In this document: piece after piece, positions 8,363 to 17,799 of the stretch
How positions within the stretch are numbered: position 1 is the stretch's first letter
Layout: each line of letters starts with the position of its first letter
Origin: Plastoroseomonas arctica
GTDB taxonomy: Bacteria > Pseudomonadota > Alphaproteobacteria > Acetobacterales > Acetobacteraceae
Length of the DNA stretch: 33,875 nt
NCBI RefSeq assembly: GCF_018128965.1
Contig: NZ_JAAEDH010000030.1
Coordinates: 1-33,875, forward strand
Reading direction: 5' to 3'
Notes under the pieces: model-generated
Seen by the model: only the letters and a program-made list of their open reading frames with translations
The model's database searches: none
Told to the model about the DNA's origin: nothing
Program-made: the position numbers and the translations under genes

Positions 8363-9655
8363 ATGCCGCGGCTGTCGCAGGCGATCCGCGTCTGGGCGCG
8401 CATCGGCTGCCTGTCCTTCGGCGGCCCCGCCGCGCAGATCGCGCTGATGCATCGCGAAGTGGTGGACAATCATCGCTGGGTCTCCGACGCGCGGTTCCTG
8501 CACGCGCTCAACTTCTGCATGCTGCTGCCGGGGCCGGAGGCGCAGCAGCTCGCGACCTATCTCGGCTGGCTGATGCACGGTGTGCGCGGTGGCCTCGTCG
8601 CGGGGCTCATGTTCATCCTCCCGGGTGCCGCGGTGATGCTGGCGCTGTCGGTCCTCTACGCCACGCTGGGCAGCGTGCCGCTGGTCGCGGCGCTGTTCTT
8701 CGGCCTGAAATGCGCGGTGCTGGTCGTCGTGGTCGAGGCGCTGCTGCGCGTGGCGCGGCGTGCGTTGAAGGGGCGGGTCCCCTGGCTCGTCGCCTGTGCC
8801 GCCTTCGTCGCGCTGTTCGCGTTCAACGCTCCCTTCCCGGCGGTGGTGCTGGCCGCACTCGCCCTCGGCTATGCCTGGCCGGAGGCCTTCGCCGCCTCCG
8901 GCCATGGCCGTGCCGCCGATGGGCCGCCGGCGCTGCTGGACGCGGCCATCGCCGCGGATCCGGGGCGGATCGCGCGCTCCGCACCGGCCGCGCGTCGGGC
9001 CGGGGTCTTCGCCCTGCTGCTCTGGGCGGTGCCGGTCGTCGCCACCTGGGGCATGCACCCGTTCGGCGACATCGCCTGGTTCTTCTCGAAGATGGCGGTG
9101 GTGACCTTCGGCGGCGCCTATGCCGTGCTCGCCTATGTCGCGCAGGAGGCGGTCGAGCGCTACGCCTGGCTCACCGCAGCCGACATGCTGGCCGGCTTGG
9201 GGCTCGCCGAGACGACGCCCGGCCCGCTGATCCTGGTGCTGCAATTCGTGGCCTTCCTCGGCGCCAACCAGGCCGCCGGGCTCATGGCCGGCGTCGTGGG
9301 CAGCCTGATCGCGGTGTGGGTGACGTTCGTGCCCTGCTTCGCCTGGATCTTCCTCGGCGCGCCGCTGGTCGAGACGCTGCACGACATGCCGCGCCTCAAG
9401 GGGGCACTCGCCGGGGTGACCGCCGCCGTGGTGGGCGTGATCGCGAACCTCGCGGCCTGGTTCGGGCTGCAGGTGCTGTTCGCCGAGCGGGTGACGGTCC
9501 TCGGCGGGCTGGAGCTGCCGGTGCTCGCGAGCCTCGACTGGCGGGCCGCGGTGCTGGCGCTGCTCGCGGGGCTATGCCTGTTCGGAACGCGGCTCGGCCT
9601 GGGGCGCACGCTCGCGGTCAGTGCTGCGGCGGGCGGGCTGCTCCACTGGCTGTGA
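8363..9655 (+). CDS. chrA: Chromate-transporter family protein, two-domain ChrA
   Basis: The product is about 430 residues with some ten to twelve hydrophobic segments and two CHR halves. Half one has LSFGGPAAQIALMHREVV and LLPGPEAQQLATYLGW; half two has VTFGGAYAVLAYVAQEAVE and TTPGPLILVLQFVAFLGA. This is the long-chain ChrA layout of proton-coupled transporters that export chromate; many genomic members have not been tested and may move other oxyanions such as sulfate. The start is uncertain. ATG 8363 begins just before the first conserved segment, GTG 8345 is close, and the frame is open to TTG 8189; none has a clear ribosome site in the right frame. The last 84 bases overlap the convergent histidine kinase gene. 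Confidence 0.87.
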   Translation: MPRLSQAIRVWARIGCLSFGGPAAQIALMHREVVDNHRWVSDARFLHALNFCMLLPGPEAQQLATYLGWLMHGVRGGLVAGLMFILPGAAVMLALSVLYATLGSVPLVAALFFGLKCAVLVVVVEALLRVARRALKGRVPWLVACAAFVALFAFNAPFPAVVLAALALGYAWPEAFAASGHGRAADGPPALLDAAIAADPGRIARSAPAARRAGVFALLLWAVPVVATWGMHPFGDIAWFFSKMAVVTFGGAYAVLAYVAQEAVERYAWLTAADMLAGLGLAETTPGPLILVLQFVAFLGANQAAGLMAGVVGSLIAVWVTFVPCFAWIFLGAPLVETLHDMPRLKGALAGVTAAVVGVIANLAAWFGLQVLFAERVTVLGGLELPVLASLDWRAAVLALLAGLCLFGTRLGLGRTLAVSAAAGGLLHWL

Positions 9656-10669
9656 GGGTGCTTCGTCGCGCCGTTGCGAAGGGTCGGGGAAGCGCAGGCA
9701 GAGCTCGGCCCCGCCTCCCGCCCCGTTGGCAAACTCCACCTCGCCGCCCAGCCGGTTCGCCATGCTGCGGATGATCATCAGGCCCAGGCTCTTCTCGTGC
9801 GATTGCCCCGCGTTGCCGAAGCCCGGACCATCATCCCGCACGCGCAGATCCCATTTCGCGCCCTCGTTGCGCAGGCGGATCGCGAGCGTGCCGCCCTCGC
9901 GGCCTACGAAGGCGTGCTTCAGCGAATTGGTTGTCGCCTCGGCGACCACCATTGCGAGCGAAGTGCCGGCGGCGGGGGCGATCGCCACACTCGGCGCCTC
10001 GACCTCGATCGCCACGTCCGAACGTCCGGCCGCGGCCAGCACATCCTGCGCGAGATCCTTCAGCGCCGGGCCGATGCCCTGGCCGCCGAGGCTCGGGTCG
10101 TGCAGCCGCCGGTGCACGCGCGCGAGCGTGCTGAGCCGGCTTGCCGCAGCATCGATCGCGACCTTGGCCTCGGATTGCGGCGTCAGCAGCCGCGCCTGGA
10201 GCGAGAGGATGCTGCTGATCAGCTGCATACCGTTGGCCACGCGATGCTGCAGCTCCTGGAACAGGGTCTGCTGCAGCGCGCGCTGCCGCTCGAGCTCCAT
10301 GCGCTTGGCGTCGCGGCGACGAAGCGACTCGACGAGCATTGCCACGAGCACGATCTGGGAGGCGCAAACGATCGTGAAAAAACCAAGCGCGAGCGGCCCT
10401 TGCGGCCACATCAGGGTCCAGCTATCGCGCGGCTCGAGAAAAAAATACCAGGCGGACAGGAACGACGCGATCGCGACGAACACCGCGACCCGCCAACCAC
10501 CGAAATAGGCGGTGAACAGTACGGCAAGCGTGAAGGTCACGAAGGGGAGGCCCTTGAGCACCTCATCGGCAAGATAGCGAACCGCGAAGGCGGCCGCGAA
10601 GAACACAAAGCCGACGGCGAAATCCCGCGGCGTCTCGCGCCGAAGGTTCGGCCTCGTCCAATCAATCAT
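9572..10669 (-). CDS. Membrane sensor histidine kinase, DUF4118 plus HisKA_2/HWE type
   Basis: This 365-residue kinase has three to four membrane helices in the first 115 residues, with the compact spacing of a DUF4118 (KdpD-like) sensor region and no large periplasmic loop. A short coiled coil leads to the phosphoacceptor box ELQHRVANGMQLISSILSLQ with His142, typical of HisKA_2 kinases. The ATPase domain shows ATTNSLKHAF (N box), DDGPGFG (G1) and SLGLMIIRSM (G2). Many alphaproteobacterial kinases of this kind feed the general stress response. ATG 10669 has only a weak GAG upstream; GTG 10720 is an alternative. No response regulator is adjacent; the divergent neighbour is a Crp/Fnr regulator. 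The 3' end runs 84 bases into the convergent chrA gene. Confidence 0.88.
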   Translation of the reverse strand: MIDWTRPNLRRETPRDFAVGFVFFAAAFAVRYLADEVLKGLPFVTFTLAVLFTAYFGGWRVAVFVAIASFLSAWYFFLEPRDSWTLMWPQGPLALGFFTIVCASQIVLVAMLVESLRRRDAKRMELERQRALQQTLFQELQHRVANGMQLISSILSLQARLLTPQSEAKVAIDAAASRLSTLARVHRRLHDPSLGGQGIGPALKDLAQDVLAAAGRSDVAIEVEAPSVAIAPAAGTSLAMVVAEATTNSLKHAFVGREGGTLAIRLRNEGAKWDLRVRDDGPGFGNAGQSHEKSLGLMIIRSMANRLGGEVEFANGAGGGAELCLRFPDPSQRRDEAPSQPVEQPARRSTDRERAPQAEPRSEQA

Positions 10670-10794
10670 TCTATCACTCGATACGCCGTCGCGGAGGAAG
10701 TGTAACAATCCCTCGAGCACGTCGCATTATCATGGGACATAGTCGGTCGTCTCGCAAAAGGGTCATCGATGCTGCCACCGTTGCGCTGTAGCGC

Positions 10795-11502
10795 ATGCCC
10801 GCTACGCCCGTTACCGGCTACAAATCCCTGCCCGGGGAGAAGCTCGACGCCATCTTCGCGATGAAGGTCGGGCAGGCGATGGTTTCGGCCGGCGCATCCA
10901 TCCTACACGAGGGCGGACGGGCGGCGCACCTGTTTACCGTGCTTCGTGGATGGGCATTTCGATACAAGACACTGCCCGATGGGCGCCGTCAGATCCTGAA
11001 CATCCTGTTGCCGGGCGACCTGGTTGGCTTGCAGGCGGAAATCGCCACCCCGGTGCCGCACAGCGTCGAGGCGCTGACCGAAGTGGAACTCTGCGCCTTC
11101 GGCGAGGACGCGCTATGGACGCTCTATCGCGACCATCCGGAACTCGCGCTCGACGTCACCTGGTTGTCCGCGAATGAGGAGCGAATTGTCGATGAGGCGC
11201 TGGTCAGCACCGGCCGGCGCACCGCGCTGGAGCGCGTGGCGGCTCTGCTGGTCTACCTCTACAAACGGGCAAGCGTCGCAGGCTTGGTGCAGAGTGGCAC
11301 AGCCCCATTGCCGCTGACCCAGTCGCACTTGGCTGACACGCTGGGGCTGTCGCTGGTTCACACAAACCGAACCCTGCAGCGACTGCGCAAGGGTGGGTTC
11401 ATCCGGCTGGAAGAAGGCCGCCTCGCCATCGGCGACCTCACGACATTGTCGCGGGTCGCCGCGTATTGGGAGGCGGTGCCCTCAAATCGTCCGCTGCTCT
11501 AG
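10795..11502 (+). CDS. Crp/Fnr-family transcription regulator, N-terminus possibly frameshifted
   Basis: The 235-residue product has a cyclic-nucleotide-binding-like beta-roll (about 25-120, with ILHEGGRAAHLFTVLRGWAF and LLPGDLVGLQAE) and a C-terminal winged helix-turn-helix (LTQSHLADTLGLSLVHTNRT, then LQRLRKGGFIRL). It lacks the Cys set of an FNR iron-sulfur sensor in this frame, so the signal is unknown. The ATG at 10795 has no ribosome site. A better-looking start, ATG 10769 with AAAGGG upstream, opens another frame that reads RCSACPLRPLP, the usual N-terminal signature of this family. The gene therefore appears to need a -1 shift between about 10810 and 10862, or carries a one-base deletion or sequence error. 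It diverges from the sensor kinase gene. Confidence 0.85.
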   Translation: MPATPVTGYKSLPGEKLDAIFAMKVGQAMVSAGASILHEGGRAAHLFTVLRGWAFRYKTLPDGRRQILNILLPGDLVGLQAEIATPVPHSVEALTEVELCAFGEDALWTLYRDHPELALDVTWLSANEERIVDEALVSTGRRTALERVAALLVYLYKRASVAGLVQSGTAPLPLTQSHLADTLGLSLVHTNRTLQRLRKGGFIRLEEGRLAIGDLTTLSRVAAYWEAVPSNRPLL

Positions 11503-11699
11503 AGCGCTTCGGGCACGATCGGGTTGGGGATCATCGGACCCGGTGCGGGTGGCGCCTCTTCCGGGATCGGGATCGATGGCTCACGGATCGGGGGCGGTGC
11601 CTCCGGCTCCTGCGGCGGCCGGTCCGGCCCGCCAGGGATCGGAATCTCCGGGCCGTGGTGAGAGGCCCGGATCGTAACGACGGACGGTTCGAACGGCAT
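11499..11699 (-). CDS. Small proline-rich protein of unknown function
   Basis: This is a 66-residue open frame whose ATG at 11699 has a strong GAGGAG six bases upstream, the main reason to believe it. The product is about one third Pro and Glu, with repeats of the type PIPGGPDRPPQEPEAPPP and EPSIPIPEEAPPAPGP. It has no signal peptide or membrane segment and is probably disordered. Its stop overlaps the stop of the Crp/Fnr gene tail-to-tail in a shared CTAG. It lies 26 bases downstream of the secreted proline-rich gene on the same strand and probably shares its transcript. I do not recognise a family. Confidence 0.6.
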   Translation of the reverse strand: MPFEPSVVTIRASHHGPEIPIPGGPDRPPQEPEAPPPIREPSIPIPEEAPPAPGPMIPNPIVPEAL

Positions 11700-11725
11700 G
11701 GAAAGCTCCTCGATGTCGGCGGGCA

Positions 11726-12283
11726 TCAGCGGTTCGGCGCCCCGGTGGCCGGCGCGGCGCCGGGCGGAGAGACGAAGGTGCCGGACCGCGGCATCACCGC
11801 CGACGCATCGGGCGCGGCGTTGCCGGCGGCGGGCGCGTTGCCCGAGCTTGGCGCGGAGGTGCCACCCATGCCGGGCGCATTTCCAGCCACGCTGCCGGGC
11901 GGCATCGGGCTGGGGTTGACGCTTTGCGCATTGGCGCCGGGCTGGGCGCCCGGCTGCATGCCCGGCGCGTTGCCCGCGACACTGCCCGGCGGCATCGGGG
12001 TGGGATTCACGGACTGGGCTGTGCTGCCCGTCCGCGGCTGGCCGGCGTTGGCGCCACTGCCGCCCGGGACGGGATCAGGGATCGGGCCGGTCGAGGTTCC
12101 CGCGGGCGGAGTCTGCCCGGCGACGACCTCGGGCGGGGTGGTGCCGGACGGCGGCGGCGGCGCCTGGGCCGTCGATGGGCCCGGGACAGGTTGGCCGCTG
12201 GTGTTGCCCGGCGCGGTCTGGGCCAGGGCGCCGCCAGCCAGGAGAATTCCGGCAAAAAGGGCGGGAATGCATTGATTTCGCAT
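11726..12283 (-). CDS. Secreted Pro/Gly/Ala-rich repeat protein
   Basis: The 185-residue product starts at ATG 12283, which has GGAGG at a good distance. Residues 1-21 form a clear signal peptide (LFAGILLAGGALA|Q). The mature part is low complexity, rich in Pro, Gly, Ala, Ser and Thr, without Cys and without a recognisable domain, so it is likely a disordered envelope or secreted protein. Two near-identical units (QSVNPTPMPPGSVAGNAPGM and QSVNPSPMPPGSVAGNAPGM) are offset by 30 residues. I cannot assign a function. The frame upstream of 12283 is open to 12514 but overlaps hisD and has no start with a ribosome site. Confidence 0.72.
   Translation of the reverse strand: MRNQCIPALFAGILLAGGALAQTAPGNTSGQPVPGPSTAQAPPPPSGTTPPEVVAGQTPPAGTSTGPIPDPVPGGSGANAGQPRTGSTAQSVNPTPMPPGSVAGNAPGMQPGAQPGANAQSVNPSPMPPGSVAGNAPGMGGTSAPSSGNAPAAGNAAPDASAVMPRSGTFVSPPGAAPATGAPNR
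11867..12016 (-). repeat. Tandem 90-bp coding repeat, two copies
   Basis: Two similar stretches of about 60 bases, 11867-11926 and 11957-12016, lie 90 bases apart inside the secreted proline-rich gene. They encode the two NPxPMPPGSVAGNAPGM units. The copies differ mainly at third codon positions, which suggests an older duplication kept at the protein level. Confidence 0.65.
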
Positions 12284-12365
12284 CGTTTTCCTCCGCTTGG
12301 TCGTGTGTCGAGGGAAAACGCCATGCGGCGATGGAAGTTGCGCGGTCGGCCGCTCCGCCCGGGCT

Positions 12366-13667
12366 TCAGGTTTTCGTTTGCGCCAGTCGCAGCGCCACGC
12401 TTTCCGCATGCGCGTCGAGCCCTTCGGCGCGGGCCAGGGCCACGGCGGCGGGCCCGACCGCGGCCAGGGCTTGTTCATCGGCCGACACCCAGGTGGTGCG
12501 CTTGAGGAAGTCATGGACGGACAGGCCGGAGGCGAAGCGCGCGGTGCGGCCGGTGGGCAGCACGTGGTTCGGGCCGGCGACGTAATCCCCCACCGCCTCG
12601 GGGCAGAAGCGACCGAGGAACACCGCGCCGGCGTGGCGGATCTGGGCCATCAGCGCGCGGGGCTCGGCGACCATCAGTTGCAGGTGCTCGGGTGCGAGGC
12701 GGTTGGTGAGCGACGCGGCTTCGACGAGGTCACGCACCAGGATGATGGCGCCGTGGCGGCGCCAGCTTTCGCCGGCGATCGCGGCGCGGGGCAGCGTGGT
12801 GAGCGCGCGTTCGACGGCACCGGCCACGGCATCGGCCAGTGCCGCGTCGGTGGTGATCAGCAGGGACTGCGCGCTCTCGTCGTGCTCGGCCTGGGCGAGA
12901 AGGTCCATCGCGACGTGGGCGGGATCATTCGCGGCATCGGCGATGATGACGACCTCGGAGGGGCCGGCGATGGAATCGATGCCGACGCGACCGAACACCT
13001 GGCGCTTCGCCTCCGCCACATAGGCGTTGCCGGGACCGGTGATGCGGTCCACCGGCGCGATGGACTCCGTGCCATAGGCGAGGGCGGCGACCGCCTGCGC
13101 GCCGCCGATGCGCCAAATCTCGGTAACACCCGCGCGCTGCGCCGCGGCGAGCACCAGCGGGTTCAGCACGCCGTCGGGGCTGGGCACGCAGATCGCGATG
13201 CGCGCCACGCCCGCGATGCGCGCGGGGATGGCGTTCATCAAGACCGAGGAGGGGTAGCTCGCCTTGCCGCCGGGAACGTAGAGCCCAACCGCGTCGAGGG
13301 CGCCCCATCGCATGCCAAGGGTGAGTCCCGCATCATCGGTGATCTCGATATCGCGCGGCATCTGGGCACGGTGGAAGGCGGCGATGCGTGACGCCGCGAG
13401 GTCGAGCGCGTCCAGCAGCGCCGCCGGCACCGAGGCGGTCGCCGCCGTGATCTCCGCCTCGCTCACCCGCAGCGCGGCGGCATCGGCCGGTCGCCAACGG
13501 TCGAACTGCGCGGTGTAGTCCAGCAGCGCCGGATCGCCGGCGTCCCGCACCCGCGCGATGATGGCTGCGACGGCCGCATCGACCGCCGCCGCGCTGCCGC
13601 GGGGGTTGTCGAGCAGCGCCTCGAAGGCGGCATCGAAGCCCGGGTCGCGCGTGTCCAGCCGGATCAC
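12366..13667 (-). CDS. hisD: Histidinol dehydrogenase
   Basis: The 433-residue product is full length for HisD, which performs the last two steps of histidine synthesis by oxidising L-histidinol through the aldehyde to L-histidine with two NAD+ and one zinc ion. Seen are the conserved GLYVPGGKASYPSSVLMNAI, GPGNAYVAEAKRQVFG, GPSEVVIIAD and AQAEHDESAQ (zinc-ligand region), LAPEHLQLM with the catalytic Glu-His pair, and VGDYVAGPNHVLPT. The start is GTG 13667, whose last two bases overlap the hisG stop (GTGA), so translation is probably coupled. It ends the murA-hisG-hisD run. Confidence 0.97.
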   Translation of the reverse strand: MIRLDTRDPGFDAAFEALLDNPRGSAAAVDAAVAAIIARVRDAGDPALLDYTAQFDRWRPADAAALRVSEAEITAATASVPAALLDALDLAASRIAAFHRAQMPRDIEITDDAGLTLGMRWGALDAVGLYVPGGKASYPSSVLMNAIPARIAGVARIAICVPSPDGVLNPLVLAAAQRAGVTEIWRIGGAQAVAALAYGTESIAPVDRITGPGNAYVAEAKRQVFGRVGIDSIAGPSEVVIIADAANDPAHVAMDLLAQAEHDESAQSLLITTDAALADAVAGAVERALTTLPRAAIAGESWRRHGAIILVRDLVEAASLTNRLAPEHLQLMVAEPRALMAQIRHAGAVFLGRFCPEAVGDYVAGPNHVLPTGRTARFASGLSVHDFLKRTTWVSADEQALAAVGPAAVALARAEGLDAHAESVALRLAQTKT

Positions 13668-14322
13668 GGTGCAGGAGCCTCAAGGGCGATGCGGAAGCGT
13701 TCGATCCAGGCGCCGATCGCCTCCGGCCGCGTCTTGAGCGCGGTGCGGTTGACGATGAGGCGCGAGGTGACGGGTGCGATCACCTCCGTCTCCACCAGCC
13801 CGTTCGCCTTAAGGGTGGAACCGGTCTGCACGAGGTCCACGATGAGTTGTGCGAGACCCAGCGAGGGGGCCAGCTCCATCGCGCCGTTCAGGTGCACGAT
13901 CTCCGCCTGCACGCCGCGCGCGGCGAAATGGCGGCGCGCGATGTTGGGGTACTTCGTCGCGACACTCACGCGCGACCATTGCGCAGGGTTCTCGGCGGCA
14001 TCGCGGTGCTCCGACTCGGCGATCGAGACGCGGCAGCGACCGATGCCGAGGTCGAGCGGGGCGTAGATCTCGGCGTCATCGAACTCCATCAGCACGTCCG
14101 CGCCGCAGATGCCGATCTGTGCCGCGCCGTGCGCCACGAAGGTGGCCACGTCGAAGGGCCGCACGCGCACCACATCCAGCAGCGGATCCGAGGTCGGGAA
14201 GCGCAAGCGGCGGCTGTCCTCTTCAGTGTAGTCGGCGGCCGGGACGATGCCGGCGCGCGCGAGCAAGCCACCCAGCTCGGCCAGGATGCGGCCCTTTGGC
14301 AGGGCAAGGATGATGGTCTCGC

Positions 14323-14326
<4 letters not shown>
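13664..14326 (-). CDS. hisG: ATP phosphoribosyltransferase, short form
   Basis: HisG joins ATP and PRPP in the first step of histidine synthesis. The 220-residue product is the short catalytic form: it has the N-terminal LALPKGRIL, the [10 protein letters not shown] segment and the PRPP-loop region [17 protein letters not shown], but lacks the C-terminal ACT-like regulatory domain of the long form. Short HisG proteins normally work as a complex with HisZ, which is not in this window. The ATG at 14326 overlaps the murA stop in ATGA, and its own stop overlaps the hisD start, so the three genes are tightly coupled. Confidence 0.96.
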
Positions 14327-15585
<1,259 letters not shown>

Positions 15586-15607
15586 GCGTCAGTGTCCTGT
15601 CGAAACT

Positions 15608-15922
15608 TGTGAGGGAGAAAGCATGGAGGCGCTGCCCCCAAACCTCCGCCGGGGATCGTGTCGATCCCCGGACCCCTCCCTTTGTTGGTTCTGCGTTTGG
15701 GAGGTGTGTGCGTGCTGATATGCGCCGGGTTTGGGAGGGGGCGCATCGTCGGAGTTCCCGGCGGCACAGGCACTCCACGCGCCCCCTCCCAAACCCGGCT
15801 CGCCTCCGGCGAGGCTCAACACCCTCCCCAAACCCAGGACCAACAGATGGTGGGGTCCGGGGTATGGCTCCATACCCCGGCGGGGGTCCGGGGGCAGCGC
15901 CCCCGTGCTTTCTTCCCTCACA
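15608..15922. repeat. Nested inverted-repeat element between dcd and murA
   Basis: This gene-free stretch is almost wholly palindromic. Two arms of about 100 bases, roughly 15608-15707 (+) and 15819-15922 (read on -), are imperfect copies: each starts GTGAGGGA(A)GAAAGCA, then GGCGCTGCCCCC, then a small hairpin (GGGGATCGTGTCGATCCCC in one, GGGGTATGGCTCCATACCCC in the other), then GGACCCC, TGTTGGT and a GTTTGGG block. Inside lies a perfect 21-bp inverted repeat, 15724-15744 with 15779-15799, around a 34-base loop. The right arm contains the dcd stop codon. It may be a REP-like or MITE-like repeat and could also end dcd transcription. Open frames across it are by-products of the repeats. Confidence 0.8.
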
Positions 15923-16472
15923 GCTTCGGCAGCGCGACGCCGCGCTGGCCCATGTATTTGCCCGCGCGGTCGGCGTAGCTGATTTCGGGCGCGCTATCGC
16001 CTTTGAGGAACAGGAACTGGCAGATGCCTTCGTTCGCGTAGACCTTGGCGGGCAGGGGGGTGGTGTTGCTGATTTCGATCGTCACCTGGCCTTCCCATTC
16101 GGGTTCCAGGGGGGTGACGTTCACGATCAGCCCGCAGCGCGCGTAGGTGGATTTGCCGAGGCAGATGACCAGGATGTCGCGCGGGATGCGGAAGACCTCG
16201 ACGGTGTGCGCGAGGACGAAGGAGTTGGGCGGGATGATGCAGACGGGCCCTTGGCGGGAGACGAAGCTTTCGTCGGAGAAGGCCTTGGGGTCCACGATGG
16301 CGCTGTCGACATTGGTGAAGATCTTGAATTCGTCGGCGACGCGGCTGTCGTAGCCGTAGGAGGAGAGGCCGTAGCTGATGACGCCTTCGCGGCGCTGGGA
16401 TTCGACGAAGGGCGTGATCATGCCGTGATCCACGGCCATGCGGCGGATCCAGCTGTCGGGCATGATGGGCAT
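15918..16472 (-). CDS. dcd: dCTP deaminase
   Basis: Dcd converts dCTP to dUTP and ammonia, supplying dUMP for thymidylate synthesis. The 184-residue product is close to the usual 188. It has the conserved [13 protein letters not shown] near the N-terminus, [19 protein letters not shown] with the Ser and Arg of the active site (about 108 and 112), and GQVTIEISN with the catalytic Glu at about 133. The C-terminal [15 protein letters not shown] is typical of the nucleotide-binding tail. The ATG at 16472 has AGGAGG seven bases upstream, so the longer frame to 16679 is not used. Its stop codon lies within the edge of the adjacent inverted-repeat element. Confidence 0.96.
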   Translation of the reverse strand: MPIMPDSWIRRMAVDHGMITPFVESQRREGVISYGLSSYGYDSRVADEFKIFTNVDSAIVDPKAFSDESFVSRQGPVCIIPPNSFVLAHTVEVFRIPRDILVICLGKSTYARCGLIVNVTPLEPEWEGQVTIEISNTTPLPAKVYANEGICQFLFLKGDSAPEISYADRAGKYMGQRGVALPKL

Positions 16473-16495
16473 GGGGTCGCCTCCTGCCGCGGGGC

Positions 16496-16672
16496 TTAGC
16501 GGAGAGGCGGTTTTGGGGGAAGGGGTGGCGACGAGTCGGGGGTGTGGGATGCGTCCTGGGCGTCGCGCGCGCGGGCCTGGGCCTTGCGCTTGCGGAGGTT
16601 TTCGCGGAGCGCGGCGGCTTCGCGAGCGACCCGTTCGGCTTCGGTGCGGTTGGGGGAAGGGGGCTTCACCAT
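16496..16672 (-). CDS. Small basic protein of unknown function
   Basis: This 58-residue frame starts at ATG 16672 and ends 23 bases before the dcd start on the same strand. The product has a charged helix ([20 protein letters not shown], then KAQARARD) and a disordered tail ending [10 protein letters not shown]. It has no Cys, membrane segment or signal peptide. Short Arg/Lys-rich helices of this layout are common in alphaproteobacteria, but I cannot name a family. Position suggests it is the first gene of a dcd transcript. Confidence 0.55.
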   Translation of the reverse strand: MVKPPSPNRTEAERVAREAAALRENLRKRKAQARARDAQDASHTPDSSPPLPPKPPLR

Positions 16673-16789
16673 GCGGCAAGGTGTGGCGGTGTATGGGGGG
16701 GGCGGCAAGAGGGTGGAACCGGGGGTTGCGGTCCCGGGGTGGATGCGGCTAATCAGCCCCCGCGCATGGCGATGGCTTCCGCGCCGGAT

Positions 16790-16864
<75 letters not shown>

Positions 16865-17032
16865 TTTCTGATCCAGGATCTTCTTCGCGATAACGGACAC
16901 CCACGATCCTCGATCGGGCCAATCACGCGGCATGTGATGGCCGGCGGCAGATTACCGGCTAGAAAGTTACGCTGGCAGAATTCAAGATGCTCCAGAGAGT
17001 GGGCGCTAGGGCCCGCAGTGAGAGGAGTGCCC

Positions 17033-17374
17033 ATGTCCCGCCCATCCCGCCTTGCAACACTGTTCGCGATCCTCGGTCTGGCCGGCTGCGTCGTCGCCCC
17101 CGGCCCCGTCGAGCAGCAGGCGACCAACGCCAGCATTGCCTGCCAGCAAGGATACCAGCAGGCCTGCAACGACGCCGCCTACCTGCAGCAGGCCGCCTCG
17201 GCCGAGCGCAACCAGGCGCAGCAGGAGGCCAATGTCGGCACCGCCCTGGCCGCGGGCATCGTCGGGCTTGCCGCAGGCGCCGCCATCGTCGGGTCCAGCG
17301 ACCGCGGCTACCGCAGGGGCCGTCCCTACAACCGGGGCCGCTACTACGGACGCCCCGCCTATCGCCGCTACTGA
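17033..17374 (+). CDS. Small lipoprotein with glycine-zipper-like segment
   Basis: The 113-residue product begins with a signal peptide that ends in a lipobox, LAGC (16-19), so Cys19 should be lipidated. The middle is rich in Gln, Ala and Asn ([20 protein letters not shown]). A Gly/Ala-rich segment, [20 protein letters not shown], resembles a glycine zipper that could insert in or lie along a membrane. The tail is very basic and aromatic, with repeated [19 protein letters not shown], and may contact LPS or peptidoglycan. ATG 17033 has AGGAG six bases upstream. Function is not known. Confidence 0.8.
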   Translation: MSRPSRLATLFAILGLAGCVVAPGPVEQQATNASIACQQGYQQACNDAAYLQQAASAERNQAQQEANVGTALAAGIVGLAAGAAIVGSSDRGYRRGRPYNRGRYYGRPAYRRY

Positions 17375-17416
17375 TCAGGGACCGGCGGCGCGTCCGCCCA
17401 TCCTCAAAGCCTTTCC

Positions 17417-17446
17417 TTGACCCGCCCTGGCGAACCGGTTTTCATA
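17417..17446 (+). promoter_or_regulatory. Candidate promoter for ihfA-merR
   Basis: TTGACC at 17417-17422 is followed 18 bases later by TTCATA (17441-17446). The stretch is less GC-rich than its surroundings and would place the start of transcription about 30 bases before the ihfA ATG. Seen by eye only; CATAAC two bases further on is an equally possible -10. Confidence 0.3.
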
Positions 17447-17484
17447 ACCCCTCCAATACCTTCCAGGGGATAGTGTCACCGCCG

Positions 17485-17799
17485 ATGGAGACCTTGACGC
17501 GCGCGCACCTGGCGGAGGCGATCTACGCCAATGTCGGCCTGTCCCGAAACGAATCGGCCGCCTTGCTCGAGACGGTGCTCGAGCGCATGTCCGCCGCCCT
17601 CGAATCGGGCAACCCCGTGAAGATCTCCGCCTTCGGCACATTCATCGTCCGCCAGAAGGGCAAGCGGGTGGGGCGCAACCCCAAGACCGGCATCGAAGTG
17701 CCTATTCTGCCTCGAAAAGTCCTCGCCTTCCGCCCGTCCCAGGTGCTCAAGGCCCGCATCAACGGCGAGGCACCCCCGGCCGAGGATGACGCCGCGTGA
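17485..17799 (+). CDS. ihfA: Integration host factor, alpha subunit
   Basis: This 104-residue DNA-binding protein belongs to the HU/IHF family. It shows [20 protein letters not shown] at the dimer-forming start, [20 protein letters not shown], and the DNA-intercalating beta arm [12 protein letters not shown] followed by [12 protein letters not shown]. The arm and helix pattern fit the alpha rather than the beta subunit. IHF bends DNA by more than 160 degrees in replication, recombination and transcription. The ATG at 17485 is used; a GTG at 17473 is in frame but too close to AGGGGA. The stop overlaps the start of the MerR gene, a pairing kept in many alphaproteobacteria. Confidence 0.95.
   Translation: METLTRAHLAEAIYANVGLSRNESAALLETVLERMSAALESGNPVKISAFGTFIVRQKGKRVGRNPKTGIEVPILPRKVLAFRPSQVLKARINGEAPPAEDDAA

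Noticed and set aside
8293-9774. Frame starting at GTG 8293 after GAGGGGAG
   Set aside because: The ribosome-like site is attractive, but the product is Arg/Gly-rich noise; the ChrA protein is in another frame over the same DNA.
16917-16942. Hairpin GGCCaATCAC / GTGATGGCC after tRNA-Thr as a terminator
   Set aside because: It has a bulge and no T tract, so it cannot be called an intrinsic terminator.
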